DNA of 64,000 nucleotides, taken from NCBI GenBank assembly GCA_902598305.1, contig CACKBL010000006.1, positions 40,001 to 104,000 of the forward strand, given 5' to 3'. Both the position numbers and the translations under genes were made by a program. Shown piece by piece: positions 45,545 through 55,115 of the stretch. Source of the stretch: an uncultured Bacteroidota bacterium (GTDB taxonomy: Bacteria > Bacteroidota > Bacteroidia > Flavobacteriales > Flavobacteriaceae). The notes beneath the pieces were generated by a model, which saw nothing but the letters and a program-made list of their open reading frames with translations, was not told the origin of the DNA and did not search any database. Each line of letters opens with the position of its first letter. The stretch's first letter is position 1.

Positions 45545-45552
45545 CAAATATA
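45545..45552 (-). promoter_or_regulatory. Promoter box for hppA
   Basis: On the minus strand it reads TATATTTG, ending 16 bases before the hppA ATG at 45528. No clear -33 element at the usual spacing. Confidence 0.5.
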
Positions 45553-45600
45553 GTACTTAATATAATTACAATATTAGTTAAAGACCACTAATTATTTGAA

Positions 45601-46215
45601 TTAGAATAAACCATTAATCTCCTTATCAATAAGACTTATAACATTTCCAAAGGCATTTGGATCGCCTACAAAATTTACCTTATCTACATCAATTGAAATA
45701 ATTCTGCCTTTGTCGTAATTCTGAACCCAAGCTTCGTAACGTTCATTTAGTCTACTTAAGTAATCAATACTTATTGAATTTTCAAATTCTCTTCCTCTTA
45801 GATGAATATTTTCAACAAGTTTTGAAATACTGCTCCTTAAATAAATCATTATATCAGGACCTTTTACCAATTTCTCCATGAGAGAGAACATATTTTTATA
45901 GTTTTCGAAATCTCTTTTTGTGAGCAATCCCATTGAATGTAAATTTGGAGCAAATATGTAAGCGTCTTCATAAATAGACCTGTCTTGAATAATTTTTTTT
46001 CCACTTTTTTGAATATCAAGAATTTGGCTAAATCTATTATATAAAAAATAAATTTGTAGATTAAAAGACCATCTTTCCATTTCATGATAAAAGTCATCTA
46101 AATATGGGTTTTCTAAAACTTCTTCGTAGTGTGCCTGCCACCTGTAATGTTTGGCTAACAATTTTGTAAGTGTAGTTTTTCCAGCCCCAATATTACCAGC
46201 TATAGCTATATGCAT
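45601..46215 (-). CDS. Deoxynucleoside kinase
   Basis: A 204-residue kinase of the dCK/dGK/dNK family that salvages deoxynucleosides. The P-loop GNIGAGKTTL lies at residues 7-16; HYEEVLENPYL is the substrate Glu motif; IIQDRSIYEDAYIF is the DRS motif; RSSISKLVENIHLRGREFE is the lid. The natural substrate (dA/dG or pyrimidines) is not clear. It is divergent from the metK riboswitch region. Confidence 0.92.
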   Translation of the reverse strand: MHIAIAGNIGAGKTTLTKLLAKHYRWQAHYEEVLENPYLDDFYHEMERWSFNLQIYFLYNRFSQILDIQKSGKKIIQDRSIYEDAYIFAPNLHSMGLLTKRDFENYKNMFSLMEKLVKGPDIMIYLRSSISKLVENIHLRGREFENSISIDYLSRLNERYEAWVQNYDKGRIISIDVDKVNFVGDPNAFGNVISLIDKEINGLF

Positions 46216-46324
46216 GAATTTATAATTTAAAAATGGTTTTTATGCAAGTTCACTAAAATAATACCAATTTTAATAAATAAAAATTAAGCAGGTATTTTTT
46301 TAGACTAATTTTAATAAAATTTAT

Positions 46325-46332
46325 TATATTTG
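46325..46332 (+). promoter_or_regulatory. Promoter box of the metK operon
   Basis: TATATTTG matches TAnnTTTG. Transcription should start near 46338, a few bases before the riboswitch stem P1 at 46345, so the whole aptamer is in the transcript. Confidence 0.6.
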
Positions 46333-46344
46333 TTGGTATAATAA

Positions 46345-46439
46345 CGAGGAAGGATTTGTCTGATTGCAAACCTCGAAAAAAAAATGCTAAAGCAGAATTG
46401 CTTTCAAAAGTAATCTTCAAATCCTTCCTGAAAGCAATT
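46345..46439 (+). promoter_or_regulatory. SAM-II-type riboswitch with switching platform before metK
   Basis: A compact H-type pseudoknot can be drawn at 46345-46396. P1 is CGAGG (46345-46349) with CCTCG (46371-46375). P2a is ATTT (46354-46357) with AAAT (46382-46385). P2b is TCTG (46359-46362) with CAGA (46393-46396). The conserved ATTGCAA (46363-46369) and ATGCTAAAG (46384-46392) fall where SAM-II aptamers bind SAM. Downstream, 46418-46429 is perfectly complementary to 46347-46358 (12 pairs), and 46396-46405 to 46430-46439 (10 pairs) just before the ATG. The two helices cross and so exclude each other, suggesting translational control by SAM. Confidence 0.85.
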
Positions 46440-46442
46440 AAA

Positions 46443-47699
46443 ATGAATACACTTTTTACTTCTGAGTCGGTTAGTGAAGGTCACCCTGATAAAGTTTCTG
46501 ATCAAATTAGTGACGCTATTCTTGATAATTATTTAGCTTTTGACCCTGAAAGTAAAGTGGCTTGTGAAACATTGGTCACGACAAATAAAGTAATAGTTGC
46601 AGGTGAAGTCAAATCAAAAGCTCAAATAAATATTGAAAAAATTGTAAGAGAAACTATTAAAAAAATAGGATATACAGATCCTAAAATTAAATTTAGTGCA
46701 GATGAATGCGATGTTTCTAGTTTAATACATTCTCAGTCAGAAGATATTAATAGAGGTGTTGAAAAAAGTGTAAAGGAAAATCAAGGCGCTGGTGACCAAG
46801 GAATTATGTTTGGATATGCAACGGAAGAAACTAAAAACATGATTCCTTTGACTTTAGATTTATCTCACAAAATCTTAAAAGAATTATCTACTATTAGAAG
46901 ACAAGGTGGTAAAATAGAATATTTACGTCCTGACTCTAAATCACAGGTTACAGTAGAATATGACAGGAATGGAATTCCGGTGTCTATTGACACAATTCTA
47001 GTTTCAACACAACATGATTCCTTCGCAAAAGACGACAGAGAGATGGTTGACAAGATTAAAAAAGATATTGTTGAAATTTTATTACCTCGTGTATTTGATA
47101 ATGAGAATCAAAATATTAAATCTCTTTACAATGAAAATACTAAAGTAATTGTAAACCCAACAGGAAAATTTGTTATAGGTGGACCTCACGGAGACACAGG
47201 TCTTACAGGAAGGAAAATAATTGTCGATACATATGGAGGATGGGGAGCCCACGGAGGAGGTGCTTTTAGTGGTAAAGATCCAAGCAAAGTAGATAGAAGT
47301 GCAGCTTATGCTGCACGACATATAGCAAAGAATTTAGTTGCTTCAGGAGTTGCAAGTAAAATACTAGTTCAATTGAGCTACGCAATCGGAATAGCCGAAC
47401 CCACATCAATTAATGTAAATACTTTTGGGACTTCGAAGGTTAAACTAACAAATTCTGAAATTACTGAGATGATTTATAAAATTTTTGACTTGAGACCTTA
47501 CTCAATTGAAAAAAATCTATCACTTAGAAACCCCATCTACCTAGAGACCTCATCTTACGGTCATATGGGAAGAGAATATAAAAAAATTAATAAAATTTTT
47601 CTAAATAAAAATAATCAAGAAGTAAATCACAAAGTGGATTTATTTACTTGGGAAAATTTAAATTATGTAAAAAAAATAAATGATTACTTAAATAAATAA
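46443..47699 (+). CDS. metK: S-adenosylmethionine synthetase
   Basis: A 418-residue enzyme making SAM from methionine and ATP. The start at 46443 gives the usual MNTLFTSESVSEGHPDKVSDQISDAILD N-terminal region; an open frame extending upstream only translates the riboswitch. GAGDQGIMFGYA, GGPHGDTGLTGRKIIVDTYGG and AHGGGAFSGKDPSKVDRSAAY are the ATP and metal motifs. It is first in a run metK-metY-metX-osmC-metH1-metH2-metF, which is probably one operon controlled by the SAM-II element upstream. Confidence 0.97.
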   Translation: MNTLFTSESVSEGHPDKVSDQISDAILDNYLAFDPESKVACETLVTTNKVIVAGEVKSKAQINIEKIVRETIKKIGYTDPKIKFSADECDVSSLIHSQSEDINRGVEKSVKENQGAGDQGIMFGYATEETKNMIPLTLDLSHKILKELSTIRRQGGKIEYLRPDSKSQVTVEYDRNGIPVSIDTILVSTQHDSFAKDDREMVDKIKKDIVEILLPRVFDNENQNIKSLYNENTKVIVNPTGKFVIGGPHGDTGLTGRKIIVDTYGGWGAHGGGAFSGKDPSKVDRSAAYAARHIAKNLVASGVASKILVQLSYAIGIAEPTSINVNTFGTSKVKLTNSEITEMIYKIFDLRPYSIEKNLSLRNPIYLETSSYGHMGREYKKINKIFLNKNNQEVNHKVDLFTWENLNYVKKINDYLNK

Positions 47700-47710
47700 A
47701 TATTTCAAAA

Positions 47711-48982
47711 ATGAGTTTAAAATTAGCAACTAAGGCACTTCATGCAGGGCATGATGTGAAACAAACACAAGGCACCAGAGCCGTACCAATTTATCAATCA
47801 ACATCATATGTTTTTAATAACTCTGAGCATGCGGCAAATTTATTTTCGCTCTCTGAGTCAGGTTACATTTATACTAGACTTAATAATCCAACTAATGATG
47901 TTTTAGAACAAAGATTGGCAGCTGTAGAAGGAGGTGTTGCTGCAGTAGCTACTGCTTCTGGAACTTCAGCGATTGCAACCACATTTATGACATTATTAAA
48001 ATCAGGTGACCATATTATTGCATCAAATAGTCTATATGGTGGGACATATAATATGCTTAATAATACTTTACCTAGATTTGGCATAACTACCACTTTTGTT
48101 GATCCAGATAATGTTGAAAATTTCAAAAATGCTCTTAAGCCAAACACTAAAGTGTTTTTTGCTGAGTCTTTAGGAAATCCAAAGCTAGATGTTATTGATT
48201 TGGAAGGAATTAGTAAGCATGCAAAAGATGCAAAAGTCCCTTTTATAGTTGACAATACTATAGCTTCGCCATCACTTTTAAATCCCATAGAATATGGAGC
48301 CAACATAGTCATCCACTCTCTTACAAAATATATTACTGGAAATGGAACTACTCTGGGAGGAATAATAATTGATGCTGGAACCTTTGATTATTCCAGTGGG
48401 AAGTTTCCTGAATTTACTGAACCATCACCTTCTTATCACGGTCTAAAATACCACGAAGCTCTCGGACCATTAGCGTTTATTGCTAAAACAAGGGTTGAAG
48501 GGTTAAGAGACTTAGGTAGTGCACCAAGTCCGTTAAACAGTTTTCAAGTAATTCAAGGTTTAGAAACTTTAGAAGTTAGAATGCAAAAGCATTCTGAAAA
48601 TGCATTAAATATTGCTAAATGGTTGGAAGAGCAGAGTGAGGTAAGTTGGGTAAATTACCCCGGACTTAAGTCATCAAAATATAATCAATTAGCTAAAAAA
48701 TATCTTAAAAAAGGTTCAAGTGGTATTGTTACATTTGGTCTAAAAAAAGGTTTTGAAGGTGCAAAAAAAGTTGCTGAAAGCACAAAAATATTTGCTCTAC
48801 TAGCTAATATTGGGGATACCAAATCTTTAATAATTCATCCTTCAAGTACTACACATTCACAATTAAATGTCGACGAACAAAAAAGTACTGGTGTTACACC
48901 TGATCTGGTAAGAATATCTGTTGGAATTGAAAACTTGGACGATTTAAAAGAAGATTTAAAACAATCATTTGCAAAAATATAA
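47711..48982 (+). CDS. metY: O-acetylhomoserine sulfhydrylase
   Basis: A 423-residue PLP enzyme of the Cys/Met metabolism family. It makes homocysteine from O-acetylhomoserine and sulfide. ATKALHAGHDVKQTQGTRAVPIYQST is the N-terminal motif; YTRLNNPTNDVLEQRLAAVEGG, NSLYGGTYNML, IVDNTIASPSLLNPIEYGA and HSLTKYITGNGTTLGG (Schiff-base Lys) are typical of the long MetY branch. It lies 11 bases after metK and 8 before metX, which supplies its acyl substrate. Confidence 0.95.
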   Translation: MSLKLATKALHAGHDVKQTQGTRAVPIYQSTSYVFNNSEHAANLFSLSESGYIYTRLNNPTNDVLEQRLAAVEGGVAAVATASGTSAIATTFMTLLKSGDHIIASNSLYGGTYNMLNNTLPRFGITTTFVDPDNVENFKNALKPNTKVFFAESLGNPKLDVIDLEGISKHAKDAKVPFIVDNTIASPSLLNPIEYGANIVIHSLTKYITGNGTTLGGIIIDAGTFDYSSGKFPEFTEPSPSYHGLKYHEALGPLAFIAKTRVEGLRDLGSAPSPLNSFQVIQGLETLEVRMQKHSENALNIAKWLEEQSEVSWVNYPGLKSSKYNQLAKKYLKKGSSGIVTFGLKKGFEGAKKVAESTKIFALLANIGDTKSLIIHPSSTTHSQLNVDEQKSTGVTPDLVRISVGIENLDDLKEDLKQSFAKI

Positions 48983-48990
48983 TTTTTAAT

Positions 48991-50001
48991 ATGCCAAAAT
49001 TGGATAGCATCGATATAAAAAATTTTATATCAAATACTGGCTTTGTATTTGATAATATTTCTCTATCCTATCAACTATATGGTCAAGAAATTGGTGATTC
49101 ACCAATTATACTTGTAAATCATTCTTTGACAGGTAATTCGAGTTTAACTGGAGACAAAGGTTGGTGGTCAGAAATTGTGGGGATCGATAAAGCTATTAAT
49201 CTGAATCATTTCACTGTCATTGCCTTTGACATACCTGGTAACGGACATTATCATCCAACAATTGAAAATTATATGGAATTGAGCTGTAAGGATATAGCCA
49301 AGATATTTTATTTAGGGCTTGAAAAAATTGGTGTTTCTAATTTATTTGCTATAATTGGTGGATCTATTGGAGGAGGTATTACATGGGAAATGGCCTCACT
49401 AAAAAATGAATTTGCTGAAAACATTATTCCTGTAGCTTGTGATTGGCAAACATCGGATTGGATTTTAGCTAATACCTATTTACAAAAAAGAATTTTAAAA
49501 AATTCCCAAAATCCACTCGAAGATGCCAGAATACACGCAATGTTAAGTTATAGAACTCCCATTTCCTTAAACAATAGATTTTCCAATAAAAAAAGCAAAA
49601 AGGGCAGCTATTTGGTTGAAGAATGGCTTTCATTTCATGGTGAAAGTCTCTTAAAAAGATTTAATCTTGAGGCCTACAAAGCGATGAATCATTTATTGTC
49701 AACTGTAGACATTACAGAAGACGATAAAGAACCGCAAGAAGTATTATCTAAAATTAAATCTAACATACATATTGTAAGTATTGATAGTGATTATTATTTT
49801 ACTCTTGAGAGAGATATTTATACCTATAACTTAGTCAAGTCAGTTAAACAAAATATTTATCATCATATTATACAATCTGTTCACGGGCACGATGGATTTT
49901 TAATAGAAAATGAAAAAATGTCGAAAATTTTAAGTAAAATATTAATTGAATCTAAAAATGGAAATAACACTAGAAAGAGTAAACAGCGATTATCTATTTG
50001 A
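48991..50001 (+). CDS. metX: Homoserine O-acetyltransferase
   Basis: A 336-residue alpha/beta-hydrolase-fold acyltransferase that activates homoserine for sulfhydrylation. NHSLTGNSSL is the oxyanion region, GGSIGGGITWEMA holds the nucleophile Ser, SIDSDYYFTLERD the acidic residue and VHGHDGFLIE the His. It is somewhat short and divergent for MetX, so acetyl versus succinyl use is not proven; pairing with MetY favours acetyl. Its last 44 bases overlap the osmC-like gene in another frame. Confidence 0.88.
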   Translation: MPKLDSIDIKNFISNTGFVFDNISLSYQLYGQEIGDSPIILVNHSLTGNSSLTGDKGWWSEIVGIDKAINLNHFTVIAFDIPGNGHYHPTIENYMELSCKDIAKIFYLGLEKIGVSNLFAIIGGSIGGGITWEMASLKNEFAENIIPVACDWQTSDWILANTYLQKRILKNSQNPLEDARIHAMLSYRTPISLNNRFSNKKSKKGSYLVEEWLSFHGESLLKRFNLEAYKAMNHLLSTVDITEDDKEPQEVLSKIKSNIHIVSIDSDYYFTLERDIYTYNLVKSVKQNIYHHIIQSVHGHDGFLIENEKMSKILSKILIESKNGNNTRKSKQRLSI

Positions 50002-50386
50002 AGCAAAAAATACAGATGGGCACAGAGTTTTTTTAGACAATAAATCAAAAAAATCTGGAGTCGTAAGAGGGGTTAGTCCAATGGAAGTTTTACTTATGGG
50101 TCTCGCTGGGTGCAGTAGTATTGATATAATTGACATTTTGAATAAACAAAAAATCAACCCAACATCATTAAAAATGAAAGTTTTAGGTAACAGAGACAAA
50201 GATAAAGTTCCTTCAACTTTTGATTCAATTGATATTGAAATTTTCATAGATGGAGAAAATATCTCTAGTGAAAAGGCCAAAAGAGCTGCAGAATTATCTT
50301 ACCAAAAGTACTGCTCAGTTTCTAGAATGATAGATAGTGTTGCAACTATAAATTTTAACATTATTCTAAACGGTAAAAAGATATAG
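49958..50386 (+). CDS. OsmC-family protein
   Basis: A 142-residue protein of the OsmC/Ohr fold. GVSPMEVLLMGLAGCSSIDII and SYQKYCSVSRMI place the two redox Cys expected for thiol peroxidase activity. I chose the ATG at 49958; a TTG at 49946 would add four residues. It overlaps the end of metX by 44 bases, so it is translated with the methionine genes. A link between peroxide defence and methionine synthesis is plausible, since MetH is oxygen-sensitive, but inferred. Confidence 0.88.
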   Translation: MEITLERVNSDYLFEAKNTDGHRVFLDNKSKKSGVVRGVSPMEVLLMGLAGCSSIDIIDILNKQKINPTSLKMKVLGNRDKDKVPSTFDSIDIEIFIDGENISSEKAKRAAELSYQKYCSVSRMIDSVATINFNIILNGKKI

Positions 50387-50443
50387 AATTTAATAAAAAC
50401 AAAATTCTGTTTTTTCAATTATTTGTAATCAAAGATAACAAAG

Positions 50444-51427
50444 ATGATAGAAAAAATCCTTAATGAAAGAATAATGATATTGGACGGACCAATGGGTACT
50501 ATGATTCAAGAACACTCTCTAGATGAAAATGACTTTAGAGGAAAAAGATTTGTTAATCATAAAGAGTCATTGAAAGGAAATAATGACCTGCTCAACATAA
50601 CCATGCCAGATTTAATTAAATCTATACATAGGGATTATTTAGAGGCGGGAGCTGATATAATAGAGACAAATACTTTTAATTCTACATCTATAAGTCTCGC
50701 AGACTACGGAATGGAAAAATACGCGTATGATTTTAATCATGCTGGTGCAAAAATTGCTAAAGAGGTAAAAGATGAGTTTTGTAATAGCAAAAAAAATTCT
50801 GAGGTATTTGTTGCCGGTTCAATTGGACCAACCAATAGAACAGCAAGTTTATCTCCAGATGTTAATGATCCTGGATACAGGGCTATATCATTTGATAATT
50901 TAGTAAACTGCTATTCAGATCAGGTTCTAGGTTTAATCGACGGTGGTGTTGATATTTTGTTTGTGGAAACTATTTTTGACACTTTAAATGCTAAAGCGGC
51001 TCTGTTTGCAATTGATAAAATAAAAAGCGAAAAAAAATTAGATATTCCAGTAATGGTTAGTGGTACAATTACGGATGCAAGTGGAAGAACCTTGTCGGGT
51101 CAAACTGTGGAAGCATTTGTGATTTCAATTTCACATATCCCACTTTTAAGTATAGGATTTAATTGTGCATTAGGAGCTGACCAACTCTTACCTTACGTAA
51201 AGAGATTATCAAATATTACGAATACCTACACTTCTGTACATCCAAATGCAGGTCTTCCAAATGCCTTTGGCGCTTATGACCAAACAGCAACTGAAATGTC
51301 AGAGCTTATTGAAAATTATTTAAAAGAAAATATAATTAATATAGTTGGAGGTTGTTGTGGAACAAAGCCTGAACACATAAGATTAATAGCTGAAGTTGCT
51401 AGAAATTATAAACCAAGAAAAATTTGA
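50444..51427 (+). CDS. metH: Methionine synthase, homocysteine-binding part
   Basis: A 327-residue homocysteine S-methyltransferase domain that is a separate protein here. [15 protein letters not shown] opens it, [16 protein letters not shown] and [16 protein letters not shown] follow, and the zinc Cys are in FNCALGAD near residue 239 and [11 protein letters not shown] near 308. It equals the N-terminal module of E. coli MetH. The rest is encoded by the next gene, nine bases on in another frame. A split at this domain boundary is common in Bacteroidota, so I do not read it as a frameshift. Confidence 0.93.
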   Translation: MIEKILNERIMILDGPMGTMIQEHSLDENDFRGKRFVNHKESLKGNNDLLNITMPDLIKSIHRDYLEAGADIIETNTFNSTSISLADYGMEKYAYDFNHAGAKIAKEVKDEFCNSKKNSEVFVAGSIGPTNRTASLSPDVNDPGYRAISFDNLVNCYSDQVLGLIDGGVDILFVETIFDTLNAKAALFAIDKIKSEKKLDIPVMVSGTITDASGRTLSGQTVEAFVISISHIPLLSIGFNCALGADQLLPYVKRLSNITNTYTSVHPNAGLPNAFGAYDQTATEMSELIENYLKENIINIVGGCCGTKPEHIRLIAEVARNYKPRKI

Positions 51428-51435
51428 ATTCGACA

Positions 51436-54111
51436 ATGGATAAGTATCTAAAGTTATCTGGTCTAGAACCTCTGATTATAACTCCAGAATCAAATTTTGT
51501 AAATATTGGGGAAAGGACAAATGTCACTGGATCTAGAAAATTTTTAAAATATATCAAAGAGGATGATTTTAAATCTGCAGTTGAAGTTGCAAGGGATCAA
51601 GTTGAAGGGGGGGCACAAATTTTGGATGTCAACATGGATGAAGGTATGATTGATGGAGTTGAGGCGATGACAAAATTTTTAAATTTAATTGTTTCAGAAC
51701 CTGATATTTCTAGAATTCCAATTATGATTGATTCCTCTAAGTGGGAGGTTGTAGAGGCTGGATTAAAACTGGTCCAAGGTAAGTGCGTAGTGAACTCTAT
51801 AAGTTTAAAAGAGGGTGAAAAGAAATTTATTGAAAATGCTGTAAAGATCAGAAGATATGGTGCTGCAGTAGTTATTATGGCATTTGATGAAAATGGACAA
51901 GCAGATAATTATTTGAGGAGAATTGAAATATGTGAAAGAGCATACAAAATTTTAACAAAAAAAGTTCATTTTCCTCCTCAAGACATCATTTTTGACCCAA
52001 ATATTTTTCCAGTTGCAACAGGGATGGATGAGCATAAGACAAATGCTGTAGATTTTTTTAAGTCAGCCAAATGGATAAGAAAAAATTTACCTTATGCAAG
52101 TGTCAGTGGAGGCGTTAGCAATGTTTCTTTTTCTTTTCGAGGTAATAACTTAGTCAGGGAAGCAATGCACTCTGCATTTTTATATCATGGAATTAAAAAT
52201 GGGATGAACATGGGTATTGTAAATCCAGAAATGCTTGAAGTCTATGACGAAATACCTAAAAATTTACTTCTTCATATTGAGGATGTTTTATTAAATCGAA
52301 GAGATGATGCAACTCAAAGGTTGCTCAAATTTGCTGAAGACCTTTCTGATGAAAATAAGACAACCAAACTCAAAGAAAAGTCCTGGAGAAAATTAGATTT
52401 ACAAGATAGAATTACTCATTCTTTAGTAAAAGGTATAGAAGAATTTATACATAATGATGTTGAAGAGGCAAGAAAAATTGTTGATAAACCGATAGAGGTC
52501 ATTGAAGTCTTTTTAATGAATGGAATGAATGTGGTTGGAGATTTGTTTGGGTCTGGTAAAATGTTTTTACCACAAGTTGTTAAATCCGCAAGAGTTATGA
52601 AAAACGCAGTTTCATACCTGTTACCTTATATTGAGTCAGGAAAAGAAAGTGGAAAACAAAAAGTTGCTGGTAAAATTCTAATGGCAACGGTTAAAGGAGA
52701 TGTACATGATATTGGAAAAAATATTGTTAGTGTTGTTCTAGGCTGTAATAATTTTGAAATAATAGATTTGGGAGTCATGGTACCACCAGAAAAAATTTTA
52801 AAAACAGCAAAAGATGAAAATGTTGATCTCATCGGATTATCTGGATTAATCACACCATCTTTGGATGAAATGATTTTTATAGCTCAGGAGCTAAAAAGAC
52901 AGAAAATAAATATTCCTCTATTAATAGGAGGAGCTACAACTTCCAAAGCACATACGGCGGTCAAAATAGCCCCAGAACTTAACACTCCAGTTGTACACGT
53001 AAATGATGCATCTAGAGCAGTTACAGTGGCGGGGAGTCTATTAAATAAAAAAACATCAATTGTTTATAAACAAACAATAAGGAAAGAATACGAAGATTTC
53101 CGAAATAAATTTTTACAAAGGCAAGTTAAAAAAGAACTTATAAACATAAAATCAGCCAGGAGAAATAAAATAAAATTAAATTGGGAAGAGTTTAAACCTA
53201 GTATACCTAAGAACAGCGGAATCACAATTATAAAAAATCAAAATTTAGAAGAACTAATTGAATATATAGATTGGAGTCCCTTTTTTAGATCTTGGGATTT
53301 ACATGGTCGATATCCAGAAATATTAGAAGATAAAATTGTTGGTCAACAAGCAAAAGAGTTATTTTCTGATGCTAATCAGTTACTTCAAAAAATTTTAAAA
53401 AATAAATCTCTTCAAGCGAAATCTATTTTTGGGTTATTTCCCGCTAACAGCGTAGGTGACGATATTGAAGTATATTCTTCAAATGATAAAAAAATACTTT
53501 TGGGAACTTTTTATACACTAAGGCAACAGCTAATGAAAAGAAATGATAAACCAAACTTGGCACTATCTGATTATATTGCTCCTAAAAATAATGGATATTG
53601 CGATTATATAGGTATTTTTTGCGTTACTACAGGTATCGGAGCCGACAAACTATCCAAACACTATGAAAATAATAACGATGATTATAATTCTATAATGGTA
53701 AAAGCTTTAGCCGATAGATTGGCTGAAGCCTATGCAGAATATCTACACAAAAATGTGAGAACTAAATATTGGGGGTACTCACCAGAGGAGAAATTTAACA
53801 ATGATGATTTAATTAAAGAAAAATATACTGGTATTAGACCTGCTCCAGGATATCCTGCATGTCCAGATCATTTGGAGAAAAAAACAATTTGGAATATTCT
53901 TAATGTTGAAAAAAATATTGGTGTTTCATTGACAGAAAGTCTGGCGATGTGGCCTGCAGCCTCTGTTTCAGGATATTATTTTGCAAATCCTAGTGCAAAA
54001 TATTTTGGACTTGGGAAAATTTCTAAAGATCAAGTAGAGGATTATGCAAATAGAAAAAAAATAACTCTTGAAAGTGCTATTAAGTGGTTAAAACCAAATT
54101 TAAACTTTTAA
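51436..54111 (+). CDS. metH: Methionine synthase, folate/cobalamin/reactivation part
   Basis: An 891-residue protein holding the remaining MetH modules. A pterin-binding barrel ([29 protein letters not shown]) comes first. The cobalamin cap and Rossmann domain follow, with [10 protein letters not shown] and the axial His at residue 424. The SAM-dependent reactivation domain is last, with [14 protein letters not shown]. Full activity needs the preceding gene product and vitamin B12. I chose the ATG at 51436; a TTG at 51424 would overlap the upstream stop. metF follows after three bases. Confidence 0.95.
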   Translation: MDKYLKLSGLEPLIITPESNFVNIGERTNVTGSRKFLKYIKEDDFKSAVEVARDQVEGGAQILDVNMDEGMIDGVEAMTKFLNLIVSEPDISRIPIMIDSSKWEVVEAGLKLVQGKCVVNSISLKEGEKKFIENAVKIRRYGAAVVIMAFDENGQADNYLRRIEICERAYKILTKKVHFPPQDIIFDPNIFPVATGMDEHKTNAVDFFKSAKWIRKNLPYASVSGGVSNVSFSFRGNNLVREAMHSAFLYHGIKNGMNMGIVNPEMLEVYDEIPKNLLLHIEDVLLNRRDDATQRLLKFAEDLSDENKTTKLKEKSWRKLDLQDRITHSLVKGIEEFIHNDVEEARKIVDKPIEVIEVFLMNGMNVVGDLFGSGKMFLPQVVKSARVMKNAVSYLLPYIESGKESGKQKVAGKILMATVKGDVHDIGKNIVSVVLGCNNFEIIDLGVMVPPEKILKTAKDENVDLIGLSGLITPSLDEMIFIAQELKRQKINIPLLIGGATTSKAHTAVKIAPELNTPVVHVNDASRAVTVAGSLLNKKTSIVYKQTIRKEYEDFRNKFLQRQVKKELINIKSARRNKIKLNWEEFKPSIPKNSGITIIKNQNLEELIEYIDWSPFFRSWDLHGRYPEILEDKIVGQQAKELFSDANQLLQKILKNKSLQAKSIFGLFPANSVGDDIEVYSSNDKKILLGTFYTLRQQLMKRNDKPNLALSDYIAPKNNGYCDYIGIFCVTTGIGADKLSKHYENNNDDYNSIMVKALADRLAEAYAEYLHKNVRTKYWGYSPEEKFNNDDLIKEKYTGIRPAPGYPACPDHLEKKTIWNILNVEKNIGVSLTESLAMWPAASVSGYYFANPSAKYFGLGKISKDQVEDYANRKKITLESAIKWLKPNLNF

Positions 54112-54114
54112 ACT

Positions 54115-55071
54115 ATGAAAATTATAGATCATCTTAAAAATAATAAAAATACATCTCAATTTACTTTCGAGATTTTGCCGCCTTTAAAAGGACAAAATCT
54201 TGAATCGATTTTTGATGCAATTGATCCACTTATGGAGTTCAACCCTCCCTTTATAGATGTAACTTATCATAGAGAGGAATATGTTTACAGAGAGTTAGGT
54301 AACGGTTTGTTGCAAAAACATGTCATAAGAAAAAGACCGGGAACAGTAGGAATATGTGCTGCCTTACAGAATAAATACGATATAGATGCTGTCCCACACA
54401 TTCTTTGTGGAGGGTTTTCAAAAGAAGAAACGGAAAATTTGCTCATAGATTTAGACTTCTTAGGAATTGAAAATGTTGTTGCCCTTAGAGGGGATTCTTT
54501 AAAATCTGAGGTATATTTCAAACCAAGTGTTGATGGGAACTCTTTCGCAAGTGATCTTGTTAAACAAATTGATGACCTTAATAATGGAAAATACTTAGAC
54601 GAAGAGATTCAAAATAACGCAAAAACAAACTTTTGCATTGGAGTTTCAGGTTATCCAGAAAAACACATCGAGGCTCCAAGTTTTGACAGTGATATACATT
54701 TTTTGAAGAAAAAGATTGATGCAGGTGCTCATTATATCGTTACCCAAATGTTTTTTGATAATCAAAAGTTTTTTGACTTTCAAAAAAAATGTTTGGAAAA
54801 TAAAATCAATGTTCCAATAATTCCTGGTTTAAAACCAATTTCAACAAAAAAACAACTAAACGTTCTTCCGCAAAGATTTTATGTTGATTTACCAGACGAT
54901 TTAATAAAATCAGTCATAAAATGTAAAAACAACGATCAGATTAGACAAGTTGGAATTGAATGGTGCATAGAGCAAAGTAAGGAATTAAAAAAAGCTGGAG
55001 TTCCTTTTCTACATTACTATACTATGGGACGTTCAGATAACATTAAATCCATCGCTGAATCTGTCTTTTAA
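54115..55071 (+). CDS. metF: 5,10-methylenetetrahydrofolate reductase
   Basis: A 318-residue FAD enzyme that makes methyl-tetrahydrofolate for MetH. FTFEILPPLKGQNLESIFDAI holds the active-site Glu; FIDVTYH, VALRGDS and GVSGYPEKHIEA are family motifs; THYIVTQ-like AHYIVTQMFFDNQKFFDF and IPIIPGLKPIS follow. It is the last gene of the metK operon, and its product is the direct methyl donor for the two-part methionine synthase upstream. It ends 45 bases before the convergent amidase. Confidence 0.95.
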   Translation: MKIIDHLKNNKNTSQFTFEILPPLKGQNLESIFDAIDPLMEFNPPFIDVTYHREEYVYRELGNGLLQKHVIRKRPGTVGICAALQNKYDIDAVPHILCGGFSKEETENLLIDLDFLGIENVVALRGDSLKSEVYFKPSVDGNSFASDLVKQIDDLNNGKYLDEEIQNNAKTNFCIGVSGYPEKHIEAPSFDSDIHFLKKKIDAGAHYIVTQMFFDNQKFFDFQKKCLENKINVPIIPGLKPISTKKQLNVLPQRFYVDLPDDLIKSVIKCKNNDQIRQVGIEWCIEQSKELKKAGVPFLHYYTMGRSDNIKSIAESVF

Positions 55072-55115
55072 ATATATAAAACATTTTTTTTTAGGATATA
55101 ATAATCCAAGAAAAA

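Noticed and set aside
46356..46442. A 29-codon N-terminal extension of metK
   Set aside because: It only reads through the SAM-II aptamer and switching helices. MetK proteins begin at the MNTLFTSESVSEGHP segment, so the ATG at 46443 is the start.
50444..54111. metH broken by a frameshift
   Set aside because: The two frames split exactly at a domain boundary, each has a proper start and stop, and two-gene MetH is common in Bacteroidota.
55072..55115. A terminator between metF and the amidase gene
   Set aside because: There is a T run, but no stable stem precedes it on either strand.
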